From the NCBI GenBank assembly GCA_964017045.1, contig OZ024808.1, forward strand, positions 3,373,666 to 3,437,665: 64,000 nucleotides of DNA. The letters are read 5' to 3'. This DNA is from Omphiscola glabra. Its lineage: Eukaryota; Mollusca; Gastropoda; Lymnaeidae. The notes beneath the pieces were generated by a model. It made no database searches, was not told where the DNA came from, and was given only the letters and a program-made list of their open reading frames with translations. This document shows positions 48,855 to 60,147 of the stretch, piece by piece (the stretch's first letter is position 1; every line of letters starts with the position of its first letter). The translations under genes and the position numbers were made by a program.

Positions 48855-49165
48855 AAGGAATGTCTGTATAATTTAGGAATGTCTGGATAATTTAGGAATG
48901 TCTGTATAATTTAGGAATGTCTGTATAATTCATGAATACCTTCATAATTAACACACGCGTTTTTTATATAAGAAGGATAATGGTACGTGTATATAGAAAG
49001 GATTATGGTACAGGTCTATAGGAAGGATTATGGTACATGTCTATAGGAAGGATTATGGTACATGTCTATAAGAAGGATTATGGTACATGTCTATAGGAAG
49101 GATTATGGTACATGTCTATAAGAAGGATTATGGTACATGTACACAGGACAGATTATAGTACATGT
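48855..49165 (+). repeat. two adjacent arrays: 19 bp (x4) and 25 bp (x8)
   Basis: ggaatgtctgtataattta units to about 48935, then ggaaggattatggtacatgt plus ctata units from about 48970. Confidence 0.9.
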
Positions 49166-49639
49166 ATATGAAGTGTAGAATGCAGTATGCATTAGTTCTA
49201 GAAAATGTGTTGTAGCTATTGAACGGGGCTTCTGTGTTAAGAGTTGTTGTTACATCAACTTCTTTGTACTTCAATGATCAATAATAGCATGACCTTGACA
49301 TGAAGGGCTCTGTGCGAAGATCATGACCTGGACGTCAAAAGAACGGGAATTCCCCATATTGAATGCAAAAGTTGGCAGCAACCATGGTGGGAGGGGGGGG
49401 GGCTGCAGCCGTGGTGGGAGCTTCTTGTGGAATGTACGAAGTATGTGGGGTGGGGTGGAGGGGTTGTGATGTAACTAGGTGTTCGATAATGAAAGTGCAA
49501 CTGTGAGTAAAATAGCGCCTTTAGCGTCTATTACCTCGTATCACAAATAACTCTTACGTAAAAACAGGTAATAAAAGAAAATGTGCTGTTACGTGAAATA
49601 AAAGACCAGCCTCCTCACATCCCACGCTCTTTACACTCC
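49166..49639. other. unassigned spacer
   Basis: G-rich patches (about 49390-49402 and 49445-49465). No gene recognised. Confidence 0.35.
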
Positions 49640-50040
49640 CCACCCCCACCCATCAAACTTCACCACTCTTCACACTCCCCACTCATCAAACTTCACCACT
49701 ATTCACACTCCCCACTCATCAAACTTCACCACTATTCACACTCCCCACTCATCAAACTTCACCACTATTCAAACTCCCCACTCATCAAACTTCACCACTA
49801 TTCACACTCCCCACCCCACTCATCAAACTTCACCACTATTCACACTCCCAACCCCACTCATCAAACGTCACCACTATTCACACTCCCCACTCATCAAACT
49901 TCACCACTATTCACACTCCCCACTCATCAAACTTCACCACTATTCACACTCCCCACTCATCAATTCTCACCACGCTTCACACTTCCTGCTCATCAAACTT
50001 CACCATTATTCACACTCCACGCTCATCAATTCTCACCACT
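49640..50040 (+). repeat. 33-bp minisatellite, about 12 units
   Basis: Unit ccccactcatcaaacttcac plus cactattcacact. Confidence 0.93.
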
Positions 50041-50319
50041 CCTCCCACCCCAAAGTCCTCCACAGACACCCCATCACCTCCCATCAAACCCCATCCCCCC
50101 ACCACACACCCAATACTCCTCACACCTCCTTACACCCCCGGTCCCATTGAATCAGGGTTGAATGTATGTCATTGTATGTGTCTGGAATTAGCCAGCCTGG
50201 TTCAAAGTCCTCGCTACACCTTTGGGAATATCTGGCCAAATCCTGGCTTTCTCCACATTATTTATCTCTTTATTCTTTTTTGGAAATGTAAGGACCTAGT
50301 TTCTCCGTCATTTATGTAT

Positions 50320-50520
50320 CTCCCACCCTCTCTCTCTCTCCCAACCACTCTCATTTTCATTCCCCCTCTCTCCATACCTTTCCCTCTCTGCCCCAACCTT
50401 TGTCTCTCCCAACCTGTCTTTCTGCCAACCTTTCTCTCTCCCAACCTTTCTCTCTCCCAACCTTTCTCTCTCACAACCTCTCTCTCTCCCAACCTCTCTC
50501 TCACACGTTCTGTCCCCCCC
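50320..50520 (+). repeat. CT-rich tract with ccaacctttctctctc units
   Basis: Approximate 17-18-bp repeat of ctctctcccaaccttt, ending in a C-run at 50514-50523. Confidence 0.85.
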
Positions 50521-50869
50521 CCCTTCCCTATGAAGTGTTAGTCCATCTCAGCTTCTAGTCTGGAACTGACCAGTAAATAACTTTGCATCGTCAGTTTGTT
50601 TTTGTATCTCCTTAGCACGTGTACGGAACACCTTGACATTGACCGGGTCATTGACCGGAAACCCCCCCCCCCCCACCCCCGGGCCGCTCAGTCCAGGTGG
50701 TCTGGTTATTTGGTTGGAAGGAGGATGGTTGGGGGGATATTGATGGAAGGGTGCGGAGATAACTGACCTGATTAAGTCAGTGTTCCAGTTTTCTCTGATC
50801 TGTTCTAGTCTAGCTGCCTGTTGTGTGTTTTTATCACACTGTTACCTATGTTAAGGTAATGTTTGGTAT
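50521..50869. other. unassigned spacer
   Basis: C-run at about 50661-50675. No gene recognised. Confidence 0.35.
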
Positions 50870-50874
50870 AAACC

Positions 50875-51065
50875 TTCTAATGAACTAATGTCTAATGACC
50901 AAATTTCTAATGATCAAATGTCTAATGACCAAATGTCTAATGACCAAAGTGACTAATGAACAAATGTCTAATGACCAAATTTCTAATGAACAAATGTCTA
51001 ATGACCAAATGTCTAATGACCAAATGTCTAATGACCAAATGTCTAATGGCAAAGTGTATGATAAA
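50875..51065 (+). repeat. 15-bp minisatellite, about 12 units
   Basis: Unit atgtctaatgaccaa. Confidence 0.93.
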
Positions 51066-51214
51066 CATGTGTCTAGTGACAAGTGTATGATGACTAAGTG
51101 TCTAATGACAATGTGTCATGTGTGATGCTTCACTTGTTCTACTGTGAATTGTTGTCGATGACTTAAGTTGGTTAAGTTGTGTCTGCATTGAGAAGAAAAC
51201 CTTAGAGATTCTGT

Positions 51215-51570
51215 TAGACAGGAGTGTACCCGTACTGCCCTTGTTAGACAGGAGTGTACCCGTACTGCCCTTGTTAGACAGGAGTGTACCCGTACTGCCC
51301 TTGTTAGACAGGAGTTTCCCGTACTGCCCTTGTTAGACAGGAGTGTACCCGTACTGCCCTTGTTAGACAGGAGTGTACCCGTACTGCCCTTGTTAGACGG
51401 GAGTGTACCCGTACTGCCCTTGTTAGACAGGAGTGTACCCGTACTGCCCTTGTTAGACAGGAGTGTACCCGTACTGCCCTTGTTAGACAGGAGTGTACCC
51501 GTACTGCCCTTGTTAGACAGGAGTGTACCCGTACTGCCCTTGTTAGACAGGAGTGTACCCGTACTCCCCT
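51215..51570 (+). repeat. 30-bp minisatellite, 12 units
   Basis: Unit ttgttagacaggagtgtacc plus cgtactgccc, nearly invariant. Confidence 0.96.
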
Positions 51571-51974
51571 TAGTACCAGCCTGAGCTGCTCACAAGACCT
51601 CTGTCTGAACCGGAAGTTGTTCTCGTAATGGCGTACTGTTTCATTTTGACATGGTGTTAACCGAATTCCCGACCAGTTCATAACCAATTAATAATAATCG
51701 TTATAAATGGCAGCACATTTCAAAGATGTTATGTATTGGTTGAGAGAAAAGAAATAGTTGATTAGAAAGTAAGTTTCAGGTTTTGACATTTTCCGTGACC
51801 TTTAGGTCGTCGACTCCACATAAAGTGAGACAGAAAGACAGAAAGAGAGAGATAAAAAGAGAGAGAGAGAGAAATGACCTTTCAATTTAAAACAAAAAGC
51901 GAGCTGTTATTTTCGCACTGTTTTGTCAGACGCTGTGATGTCGGTGTCTATGTCCGTTATCCTGATCATTAGGG
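51571..51974. other. unassigned spacer
   Basis: Includes a short (GA)n tract near 51845-51872. No gene recognised. Confidence 0.4.
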
Positions 51975-52300
51975 CGGGGGGGTCCCTCTACACAGACAGG
52001 GAGTGTACAATGGGAGGGGGGTCCCTCTACACAGCCAGGGGGTGTACATTGGGAGGGGGGTGCCTCTACACAGCCAGGGAGTGTACAATGGGAGGGGGTG
52101 CCTCTACAGACAGGGAGTGTACAATGGGAAGGGAGGGTCCCCCTACACAGCCAGGGAGTGTACAATGGGAGGGGGAGGTCCCTCTACACAGCCAGGGAGT
52201 GTACAATGGGAGGGGGTGCCTCTACACAGTCAGGGAGTGTACAATAGAGGGTGGGTGCTTCTACACAGCCATGGAGTGTTCAATGGTAGGTGGGGTGCCT
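51975..52300 (+). repeat. ~37-40-bp G-rich minisatellite, about 8 units
   Basis: Unit ctctacacagccagggagtg plus tacaatgggaggggg and ggtcc; indels in the G-runs change unit length. Confidence 0.92.
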
Positions 52301-52354
52301 ATATGACGCCTGATTCAGGAGTTGGTTCATTTTTCAATTACACTTTAAAACATC

Positions 52355-53735
52355 CAACTGTCTCTTTACATTGGGCTACCTTTAAACCATCCAACTGTCT
52401 CTTTACATTGGGCTACCTTTAAAATATCCAACAGTCTCTTTACATTGTGCTACCTTTAAAACATCCAACTGTCTCTTTACATTGGGCTACCTTTAAAACA
52501 ACCAACTGTCTCTTTACATTGGGCTACCTTTAAAACATCCAACTGTCTCTTTACATTGGGCTACCTTTAAAACATCCAACTGTCTCTTTACATTGGGCTA
52601 CCTTTAAAACATCCAACGGTCTCTTTACATTGGGCTACCATTAAAACATCCAACTGTCTCTTTACATTGGGCTACCTTTAAAACATTCAACTGTATCTTT
52701 ACATTGGGCTACCTTTAAAATATCCAACAGTCTCTTTACATTGTGCTACCTTTAAAACATCCAACGGTCTCTTTACATTGGGCTACCTTTAAAACATCCG
52801 ACGGTCTCTTTGTCTTTGGTTACCTTTAAACATAACTATTTCGTTTTAGGTTATCTTTCTAACATCCCACAGTCTCTTCGACTTGGGCTACCTGACTTTA
52901 AAACATCCAACAGTTTCTTGGTGTTGCTCTTCCTTTGAAGCATCCAACAGTCTACTAGCCTTGATACAACTTTGAAGCATCCAACAGTCTACTAGCCTTG
53001 ATACAACTTTGAAACATCCAACAGTCTACTAGCCTTGATACAACTTTGAAGCATCCAACAGTCTACTAGCCTTGATTCAACTTTGAAACATCCAACCGTC
53101 TACTAGCCTTGATACAACTTTGAAACATTCAACAGTCTACTAGCCTTGATACAACTTTGAAACATCCAACAGTCTACTAGCCTTGATACAACTTTGAAAC
53201 ATCCAACAGTCTACTAGCCTTGATACAACTTTGAAACATCCAACCGTCTACTAGCCTTGATACAACTTTTAAACATCCAACCGTCTACTAGCCTTGATAC
53301 AACTTTGAAACATCCAACCGTCTACTAGCCTTGATACAACTTTGAAACATCCAACCGTCTACTAGCCTTGATACAATTTTGAAGCATCCAACAGTCTACT
53401 AGCCTTGATACAATTTTGAAGCATCCAACAGTCTACTAGCCTTGATACAATTTTGAAACATCCAACAGTCTACTAGTCTTGATACAACTTTGAAACATCC
53501 AACAGTCTATTAGCCTTGATACAATTTTGAAACATCCAACAGTCTACTAGCCTTGATACAATTTTGAAGCATCCAACAGTCTACTAGCCTTGATACAATT
53601 TTGAAACATCCAACAGTCTACTAGCCTTGATACAACTTTGAAACATCCAACATTCTACTAGTCTTGATACAACTTTGAAACATCCAACAGTCTACTAGTC
53701 TTGATACAACTTTGAAAAAACTTTGAAACATCCTC
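52355..53735 (+). repeat. 37-bp satellite, two adjacent subfamilies (about 36 units)
   Basis: Left (52355-52830): ccaactgtctctttacattg plus ggctacctttaaaacat. Right (52930-53735): ccaacagtctactagccttg plus atacaactttgaaacat. Same 37-bp length, same ends, different middle; intermediate units lie at 52830-52930. Confidence 0.95.
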
Positions 53736-54282
53736 GACTTGGCATAACCTTGAAAGATCAAACTTGCAGATCTTGCTATATCGTTCAAACAAACAGTCTC
53801 TTCCTTGTTCTACCTTTCCAACAACCACTACGTTATCACGTCTCCACTTGGTCATACACAATTAATGGGTTTGTATCAGACTCTAATTCCCCCCCCCCCT
53901 CCCCTGCCCTGTCAGTGTGATGTGTTTACTCTCGCCCCCCTTCCACCCCCTCCAATATCTTGTAAACAAGAGAGCTGTGGTTAAAGATGTAAGAGTATTA
54001 CAGCGGTGTGGGTATAACCTGATATGATCAGCAAAACGGAGCGGGTGTATATTTCCGTCATCTTCATTCACCAGCTACTGGCACCGTGTTTCGTGGCCCA
54101 ATTATCACAACGAGAGCGATACATTTACTCTTTTTTTTGAACGAATCGATACCGCCCTGGCAATCATCCAATTATGTTAAGCCCAAAAAATAGCATAGTT
54201 TGTGGTACTGGTGTGGTTATAGTAGTCATGCAATCCAATGTAAGAGAGTAAACTCCGCGCACGTCTCTAATGATCTCATTGC
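53736..54282. other. unassigned spacer
   Basis: C-run at about 53889-53899. No gene or repeat recognised. Confidence 0.35.
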
Positions 54283-54405
54283 TGTTGTTGTTTGGGATAA
54301 GTGATCATGTTGTTGTTTGGGATAAGTGATCATGTTGTTTGGGATAAGTGATCATGTTGTTGTTTGGGATACGTGATCATGTTGTTGTTTGGGATAAGTG
54401 ATCAA
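54283..54405 (+). repeat. 25-bp minisatellite, 5 units
   Basis: Unit gttgttgtttgggataagtg plus atcat. Confidence 0.93.
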
Positions 54406-55009
54406 TAATGACCAATATTTGGTTTTGGTGCAGACAGATCCTGAAATTTATCTGGTAATTGGGAACTTAACGTTACAAGACAAGGAACTTGCATACTTAT
54501 TATATTTTTCTTTAAATAAAACAGTTAAAAATGTGTATAAAATAATAATAATAATATCTTTTTTAAAAAGACGAAGTTATTATGAACAAAAAATTAAATT
54601 CCGTAAGTAATTCTCATCATCGAAGATTGCGTATTTATGCATTTCTTTCTCGTTCGATACCCAGTAGTCGCCCCGATCGATTCCGTTAGGAATTTTTAAG
54701 TAGGATAGAAATCTATTTTTATCCCACTTCCTTTACGTTTTTTTCCTCCCCCTCCTGTCAAAATACCTTGAGCCCAGCAGAGAACAACTTGCTGTTGTGT
54801 ACAGTGCACAGCAGACCTGTACTTTGTTTTTGTGGCGATCAGGAGAAATTTCCGCTAAGTTAGATGGAACTAAGCTGTTTGTGGTTGTACTCAGTGATTT
54901 CTGGGAACTCGAAGTAGTCAGAAGTGACAATGTAACATTGACATAGTTCTATAAACATATATAGTTTCCTATATTTTGTTTAGAAATAGTTGATATCGGA
55001 GTTAACTGT
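54406..55009. other. unassigned AT-rich spacer
   Basis: No gene or repeat recognised. Confidence 0.35.
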
Positions 55010-55170
55010 GCCTACATTTGTGGAAATAGTTTTTGTGCTGTGCTTCCAATCTACACTTGTTGTGGAAATAGTTTCTGTGCTGTGCTTCCACTCTACACTT
55101 GTTGTGGAAATAGTTTCTGTGCTGTGCTTCCACTCTACAATTGCAGAAATAGTTTGTGTGCTGTGCTTCC
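55010..55170 (+). repeat. 42-bp repeat, about 4 units
   Basis: Unit gtggaaatagtttctgtgct plus gtgcttccactctacacttg. Confidence 0.9.
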
Positions 55171-55209
55171 AGTGGGTGTTGGAGATATTTGATAGTTGTC
55201 ATATCTGCC

Positions 55210-55263
55210 ATGATTTTCCTCAATGCTGCTATACTGGCCCCGACCACAAAGACACCTCGCTAT
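55210..55263 (+). other. possible alternative first exon of RALGPS (weak)
   Basis: An ATG at 55210 opens 18 codons (MIFLNAAILAPTTKTPRY) ending exactly at a tat/gtaagt donor in phase 0, which would splice in frame to the RALGPS exon at 56095. The segment is not repetitive, unlike the 42-bp array before it. There is no family match and no promoter that I can see. It may be coincidence. Confidence 0.2.
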
Positions 55264-55489
55264 GTAAGTCGCGCAAATTGCACGAACAACACCACCTCTC
55301 TGTGGTTCATTAAGTGGACTTTTCTTGGTGGCTTTGTTTAGTCCTCTATGCCTCACACTTTCTTGTTTGTTTGTTGGTTTGTCTGATGTTTCTTCTAATA
55401 CTTCTATTATTCGACTATATTCCAAAGTTTCTTTTGTTTGTGGGTTTGTCACATGTTTCTTCTTGTTACAAGAATAGATGGCCCAATAA

Positions 55490-55615
55490 GATCTTAATCT
55501 GCATTTCTCTCTCTCTCTCTCCCTCTCTCCGAACTTCTCCCTGGCTCCCACTCTCTCACCCTCACCATCTCCATCCCTCTTTCCCTCCCACCCCTCTCTC
55601 CCCATCCCTTTCTCT
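55490..55615 (+). repeat. CT-rich low-complexity tract
   Basis: tctctctcccctctct-rich sequence. Confidence 0.8.
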
Positions 55616-55639
55616 AATAGTTATCAATGCCATTATAAC

Positions 55640-56040
55640 AATCATAAAATGGTGGTATACGGAAGTCTTATTACAATCATATTTGATGGTACATCTCTGA
55701 TGGTATCAACAGATTATTTATGATATATTACAGTCTTATCAGTAAAATTAATTATTATCTATTACAGTCATATAGGATGGTACACTTCTGATGGTATCAT
55801 ACGACTATCTACTATAGACATTTACAGATGGTTATAACAGTGATCTGATGTTATCCTTAAGACCAGTGTTACCATCATATAAAGATGTAACATTAAGGCT
55901 GAAGACCAGAATTACCATCATATAAAGATGGTATAACATTTGTCTGGTGGTATCATTAAGTATGAGACCATTATTACCAAAACATACAGATGGTATAACG
56001 GTTATCCCAGGGTATCATTTAGACCATGTATTAGGACCAC
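55640..56040 (+). repeat. degenerate ~55-60-bp repeat
   Basis: Recurring gatggtatcat, accatcatataaagatg and agaccag blocks at irregular spacing, ending about 55 bp before the RALGPS acceptor. Confidence 0.6.
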
Positions 56041-56094
56041 TTAATGACGGTAGCTCCGTGTCTGATGGTGTACGATGGCTTTGTTTCCCCACAG

Positions 56095-56208
56095 GTTATA
56101 AGCCATGGAAGTGAGGACTCCCTAGACAAGAGATCCAGTTTACCTCGCATGAAGAGCTACGACGCCGTCGTGTTTGACGTCCTCAGAGTATCCCCAGAAG
56201 ACTTTGCT
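56095..56208 (+). CDS. RALGPS: RALGPS exon (start of RasGEF domain)
   Basis: Internal exon of a Ral-specific guanine-nucleotide exchange factor of the RalGPS type. These proteins swap GDP for GTP on RalA/RalB through a CDC25-like RasGEF domain and carry a PxxP SH3-binding motif and a C-terminal PH domain. The 114-bp exon is flanked by a cccacag acceptor and a gtgagt donor and reads 38 codons in phase 0. It contains SYDAVVFDVLRVSPEDFA, which I recognise from RALGPS1/2, where the block SYDAVVFDVLKVTPEEFA opens the conserved region. Upstream residues (VISHGSEDSLDKRSSLPRMK) are serine- and lysine-rich like the variable N-terminus of the vertebrate proteins. The next exon continues in the same phase with the expected residues. 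RALGPS1 and RALGPS2 cannot be separated here; an invertebrate would usually have one gene. Family assignment is from remembered family sequence, not a search. Confidence 0.93.
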
Positions 56209-56584
56209 GTGAGTAGCTTTTAATCAACTCTTCTCTGTGCCTGTGTTTGGTTATGTTACTATGAGTAGCTTTTAAACATGTGAACTATTCTCTGTTTGGT
56301 TGTAATGTTACTTGGGGCAGAATAAACTACTCGGTCTCGGCATAATTTCAGTGTGTGGCTGCATGAGTGATTACAGAATTATGTGTTTAAACTAATTGGA
56401 AAGTGTGGGTTTCAAGGTACCCGTGTCTCCAAGACTTAGAAGAACAATAAGACTGTCTTGTTATGGAAGAGAAACTGTTGTTACAATATCACGTGCATTG
56501 AGAAACGCTGCCACGGGCCTTTGGGGTTTATTCGATCTGCCACAGTGTAACCTATCAACAAGCTTGAATACAATGAAGGGCCTT

Positions 56585-57528
56585 GGGGAAGCCAGGTAGA
56601 TCTATAGGGCCTGTGGTAGGTGGATTCCTATAAAATGAGAATGTCTCAATGAAAAAGATCGTGTATCAAACCAGGTAGATCTATAGGGCCTGTGGTAGGT
56701 GGATTCCTATAGATGAGAATGTCTCAATGAAAAAGATCGTGTATCAAACCAGGTAGATCTATAGGGCCTGTGGTAGGTGGATTCCTATAGATGAGAATGT
56801 CTCAATGAAAAAGATCGTGTATCAAACCAGGTAGATCTATAGGGCCTGTGGTAGGTGGATTCCTATAGATGAGAATGTCTCAATGAAAAAGATCGTGTAT
56901 CAAACCAGGTAGGTCTATAGGGCCTGTGGTAGGTGGATTCCTATAGATGAGAATGTCTCAATGAAAAAGATCGTGTATCAAACCAGGTAGATCTATAGGG
57001 CCTGTGGTAGGTGGATTCCTATAGATGAGAATGTCTCAATGAAAAAGATCGTGTATCAAACCAGGTAGATCTATAGGGCCTGTGGTAGGTGGATTCCTAT
57101 AGATGAGAATGTCTCAATGAAAAAGATCGTGTATCAAACCAGGTAGATCTATAGGGCCTGTGGTAGGTGGATTCCTATAGATGAGAATGTCTCAATGAAA
57201 AAGATCGTGTATCAAACCAGGTAGATCTATAGGGCCTGTGGTAGGTGGATTCCTATAGATGAGAATGTCTCAATGAAAAAGATCGTGTATCAAACCAGGT
57301 AGATCTATAGGGCCTGTGGTAGGTGGATTCCTATAGATGAGAATGTCTCAATGAAAAAGATCGTGTATCAAACCAGGTAGGTCTATAGGGCCTGTGGTAG
57401 GTGGATTCCTATAGATGAGAATGTCTCAATGAAAAAGATCGTGTATCAAACCAGGTAGATCTATAGGGCCTGTGGTAGGTGGATTCCTATAGATGAGAAT
57501 GTCTCAATGAAAAAGGTGGTGTGTGTAT
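56585..57528 (+). repeat. 78-bp satellite, 12 near-identical units
   Basis: Unit aaccaggtagatctataggg, cctgtggtaggtggattcct, atagatgagaatgtctcaat, gaaaaagatcgtgtatc. Only single-base variants (gtagatc/gtaggtc). In the intron between RALGPS exons 56095 and 60097. Confidence 0.97.
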
Positions 57529-57899
57529 CAGCCAACGATTCCAACCACTAAATGGTGCTGAGAGTTGACCAGGAATATCTGGGGAAATCTATTGGTAAAT
57601 GAAAGAGTGTTGGAGGTGGGGGGATGTTGAGTGATAAATGGTCAGATAGATGGGGGTTGAGAAATTTGTATTGGGAACCTTAGATTGAACTGTGGGGTTT
57701 GCGTGTTCTCTTAGGAAATCAGGACATATTGAAGGCTTCACGTGATCAATGGGGTGTACACTTGAGGCTGGCAGATCTATAAATAACCTTTTTGTTAGAA
57801 CTTTGAATTAAACAGTAAACATGTGCACACCTTTTGTGGTGTAGAGTATGTGAGTGACGTAGGCACGACTGTTTAGTTTATTTAAAGCTTGTCTCTGAC
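57529..57899. other. intronic spacer, unassigned
   Basis: No repeat or gene recognised. Confidence 0.4.
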
Positions 57900-58255
57900 C
57901 TATATCATACCAGACCGGACAACCTGTGAACAATTTCCCGACATGTCAGGAAGTTGTCTTATATTTAGCTTGTCTGTATGACCTATATAATACAAGACTG
58001 GGCCGCCTGTCATACTGTTTGGTAATTGTATATTTAGCTTGTTTGTTTGACCTATATAATACAAGACTGGACAGACTGTCATACTGTTTGGTAATTGTAT
58101 ATTTAGCTTGTTTGTTTGACCTATATAATACAAGACTGGGCAGCTTTTCATACTGTTTGGTAATTGTATAATTAGCTTTTCTGGCTGACCTATATAATTC
58201 CTACTGGACAGTTGGGAAATTGTAGTATATTTAGCTTGTTTGGCTGACCTATATA
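57900..58255 (+). repeat. 69-bp minisatellite, about 5 units
   Basis: Unit contains tatatttagcttgtttgttt, gacctatataatacaagact and ggtaattg; outer units diverged. Confidence 0.92.
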
Positions 58256-58650
58256 CAAGGCCACCAGTGTGACTAGCCAGGTAATTGGAAGACAGATGTC
58301 TTGTTTACAGAATCTTGGGACCAGGCTGTCAGAGTACATTTATTGTGATACCGTCCAGAATCTGAATCTGCTGACATCCAGTTTTAACAAGACATTTTGT
58401 GCTGGATGATAAATTTACCGCTTCATTCTTTTCATGTCCGCTGACCTAGTTGTTTTAACATTTAGTTGCTCAATTTTTTTTTTTTATGTTGGAATTAAAA
58501 ATAGATCTGTCACTTGAGTCAGGGGAAAATTTGCTAAGTCAAATATTTCCTAGTGCATGTGGTTTCTTCACATTTCTTTAATCTTTTGTTCAAACTACAA
58601 AATATGCACAATGGATACGCTGTGGATGCATTCATTTTCAGTACCTTAAT
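58256..58650. other. intronic spacer, unassigned
   Basis: No repeat or gene recognised. Confidence 0.4.
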
Positions 58651-59065
58651 GGACTACGATTAGTCACTTCCTTGTTTTGTCACGTGATACGTACCAGCCA
58701 TTGGTAGGCTTTCTGCTACACATAACAACACACAACAACAGATAAACAGCTGATCAGCCATTGCCGTTATCATTAATTCTAAAGCAAAATGTTTGTCTCC
58801 ATCAGCGCTTCCCCCGGTGTTAATTAAAACTTTTACTTTTCAAAATATTCTTGAATACACGCGTTTCTTTAAATGACATTCAATAAATGTGACAATAATT
58901 ATAATTCAGTTATGATTAAAGGAAGAAAGTTGCTTGAAGAAAAATTTGTGAGCGACTAGTGTGTTGCAGACAGCCTACCGGAAGTATTACTTGTTTTTAC
59001 ACGTATCACGTGACAAAACAATCGACTAATCGTAGTCCATTGAGTGGTACACAATGGCAACAGAT
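58651..59065. mobile_element. inverted-repeat DNA element, hAT-like right end
   Basis: Arms 58651-58692 and 59001-59038 are inverted copies (ggactacgattagtc...ttttgtcacgtgatacgt), with a 4-bp length difference. Beyond the right arm, cagattgagaacccttgg has the form of a hAT terminus; the matching left terminus is eroded. Interior about 310 bp, no coding. Confidence 0.6.
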
Positions 59066-59179
59066 TGAGAACCCTTGGTTAAGATCTTTTAATCATATTA
59101 TAATAACGTACAAAGAAATTCATTATAATGAATAATGGCATGAATTTATTTCTTGTCAATTACACTGACAGTGATTGTG

Positions 59180-60090
59180 TGCTCTACTTCAATAAACTAA
59201 TGATTGTGTCATTTGATTGTGTGCTCTACTTCAATAAACTAATGATTGTGTCATTTGATTGTGTGCTCTAATTCAATAAACTAATGATTGTGTCATTTGA
59301 TTGTGTGCTCTACTTCAATAAACTAATGATTGTGTCATTTGATTGTGTGCTCTACTTCAATAAACTAATGATTGTGTCATTTGATTGTGTGCTCTACTTC
59401 AATAACTAATGATTGTGTCATTTGATTGTGTGCTATACTTCAGTAAACTAATGATTGTGTGCTCTTCTTCAATAAAGTAATCATTGTGTCCTTTGATTGT
59501 GTATTCTACTTCAATCAACTACTGATTGTGTCCTTTGATTTTGTGCTCTACTTCAATAAACTAATGATTGTGTCCTTTGATTGTGTGCTCTACTCCAGTA
59601 AACTAATGATTGTGTCCTTTGATTGTGTGCTCTACTCCAGTAAACTAATGATTGTGTCCTTTGATTGTGTGCTCTACTCCAGTAAACTAATGATTGCGTC
59701 CTTTGATAGTGTGCTCTACTCCAGTAAACTAATGATTGTGTCCTTTGATTGTGTGCTCTACTCCAGTAAACTAATGATTGCGTCCTTTGATAGTGTGCTT
59801 TACTCCAGTAAACTAATGATTGTGTCCTTTGATTGTGTGCTCTACTCCAGTAAACTAATGATTGTGTCCTTTGATAGTGTGCTCTACTCCAGTAAACTAA
59901 TGATTGTGTCCTTTGATTGTGTGCTCTACTCCAGTAAACTAATGATTGTGTCCTTTGATTGTGTGCTCTACTCCAGTAAACTAATGATTGCGTCCTTTGA
60001 TAGTGTGCTCTACTCCAGTAAACTAATGATTGTGTCCTTTGATTGTGTGCTCTACTCCAGTAAACTAATGATTGTGTCCTTTGATCTACT
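59180..60090 (+). repeat. 42-bp satellite, about 21 units, abutting RALGPS acceptor
   Basis: Unit aataaactaatgattgtgtc plus atttgattgtgtgctctacttc on the left; exon-proximal units read tcctttgat and ctactccagtaaac. The last partial unit merges with the acceptor at 60096. Open in both strands (42 = 3x14), but the exon uses another frame. Confidence 0.96.
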
Positions 60091-60096
60091 CCACAG

Positions 60097-60147
60097 AGCC
60101 AGATTACATTTCTAGACCTCCCTGTATTCAAATCTATACAACCTGAT
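60097..60147 (+). CDS. RALGPS: RALGPS exon (RasGEF domain, 17 codons)
   Basis: Short internal exon of the same RalGPS gene, 51 bp, phase 0 at both ends, reading SQITFLDLPVFKSIQPD. Vertebrate RALGPS has SQITLMDIPVFKAIQPE at the same place, directly after the block encoded by the preceding exon. The acceptor is ctactccacag and the donor gtaagt. The acceptor lies at the very end of a 42-bp tandem array (59180-60090) whose exon-proximal units contain ctactccag, so the splice site looks like a modified repeat unit. A long open frame of the array continues into this exon in a different frame and is not the coding frame. Together with its neighbours the exon encodes the first helices of the Ral exchange domain. 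Confidence 0.93.

Noticed and set aside
59459..60115. 218-codon frame running into a RALGPS exon
   Set aside because: It crosses the splice acceptor in a different frame from the conserved exon reading SQITFLDLPVF, and consists of 14-residue satellite repeats.
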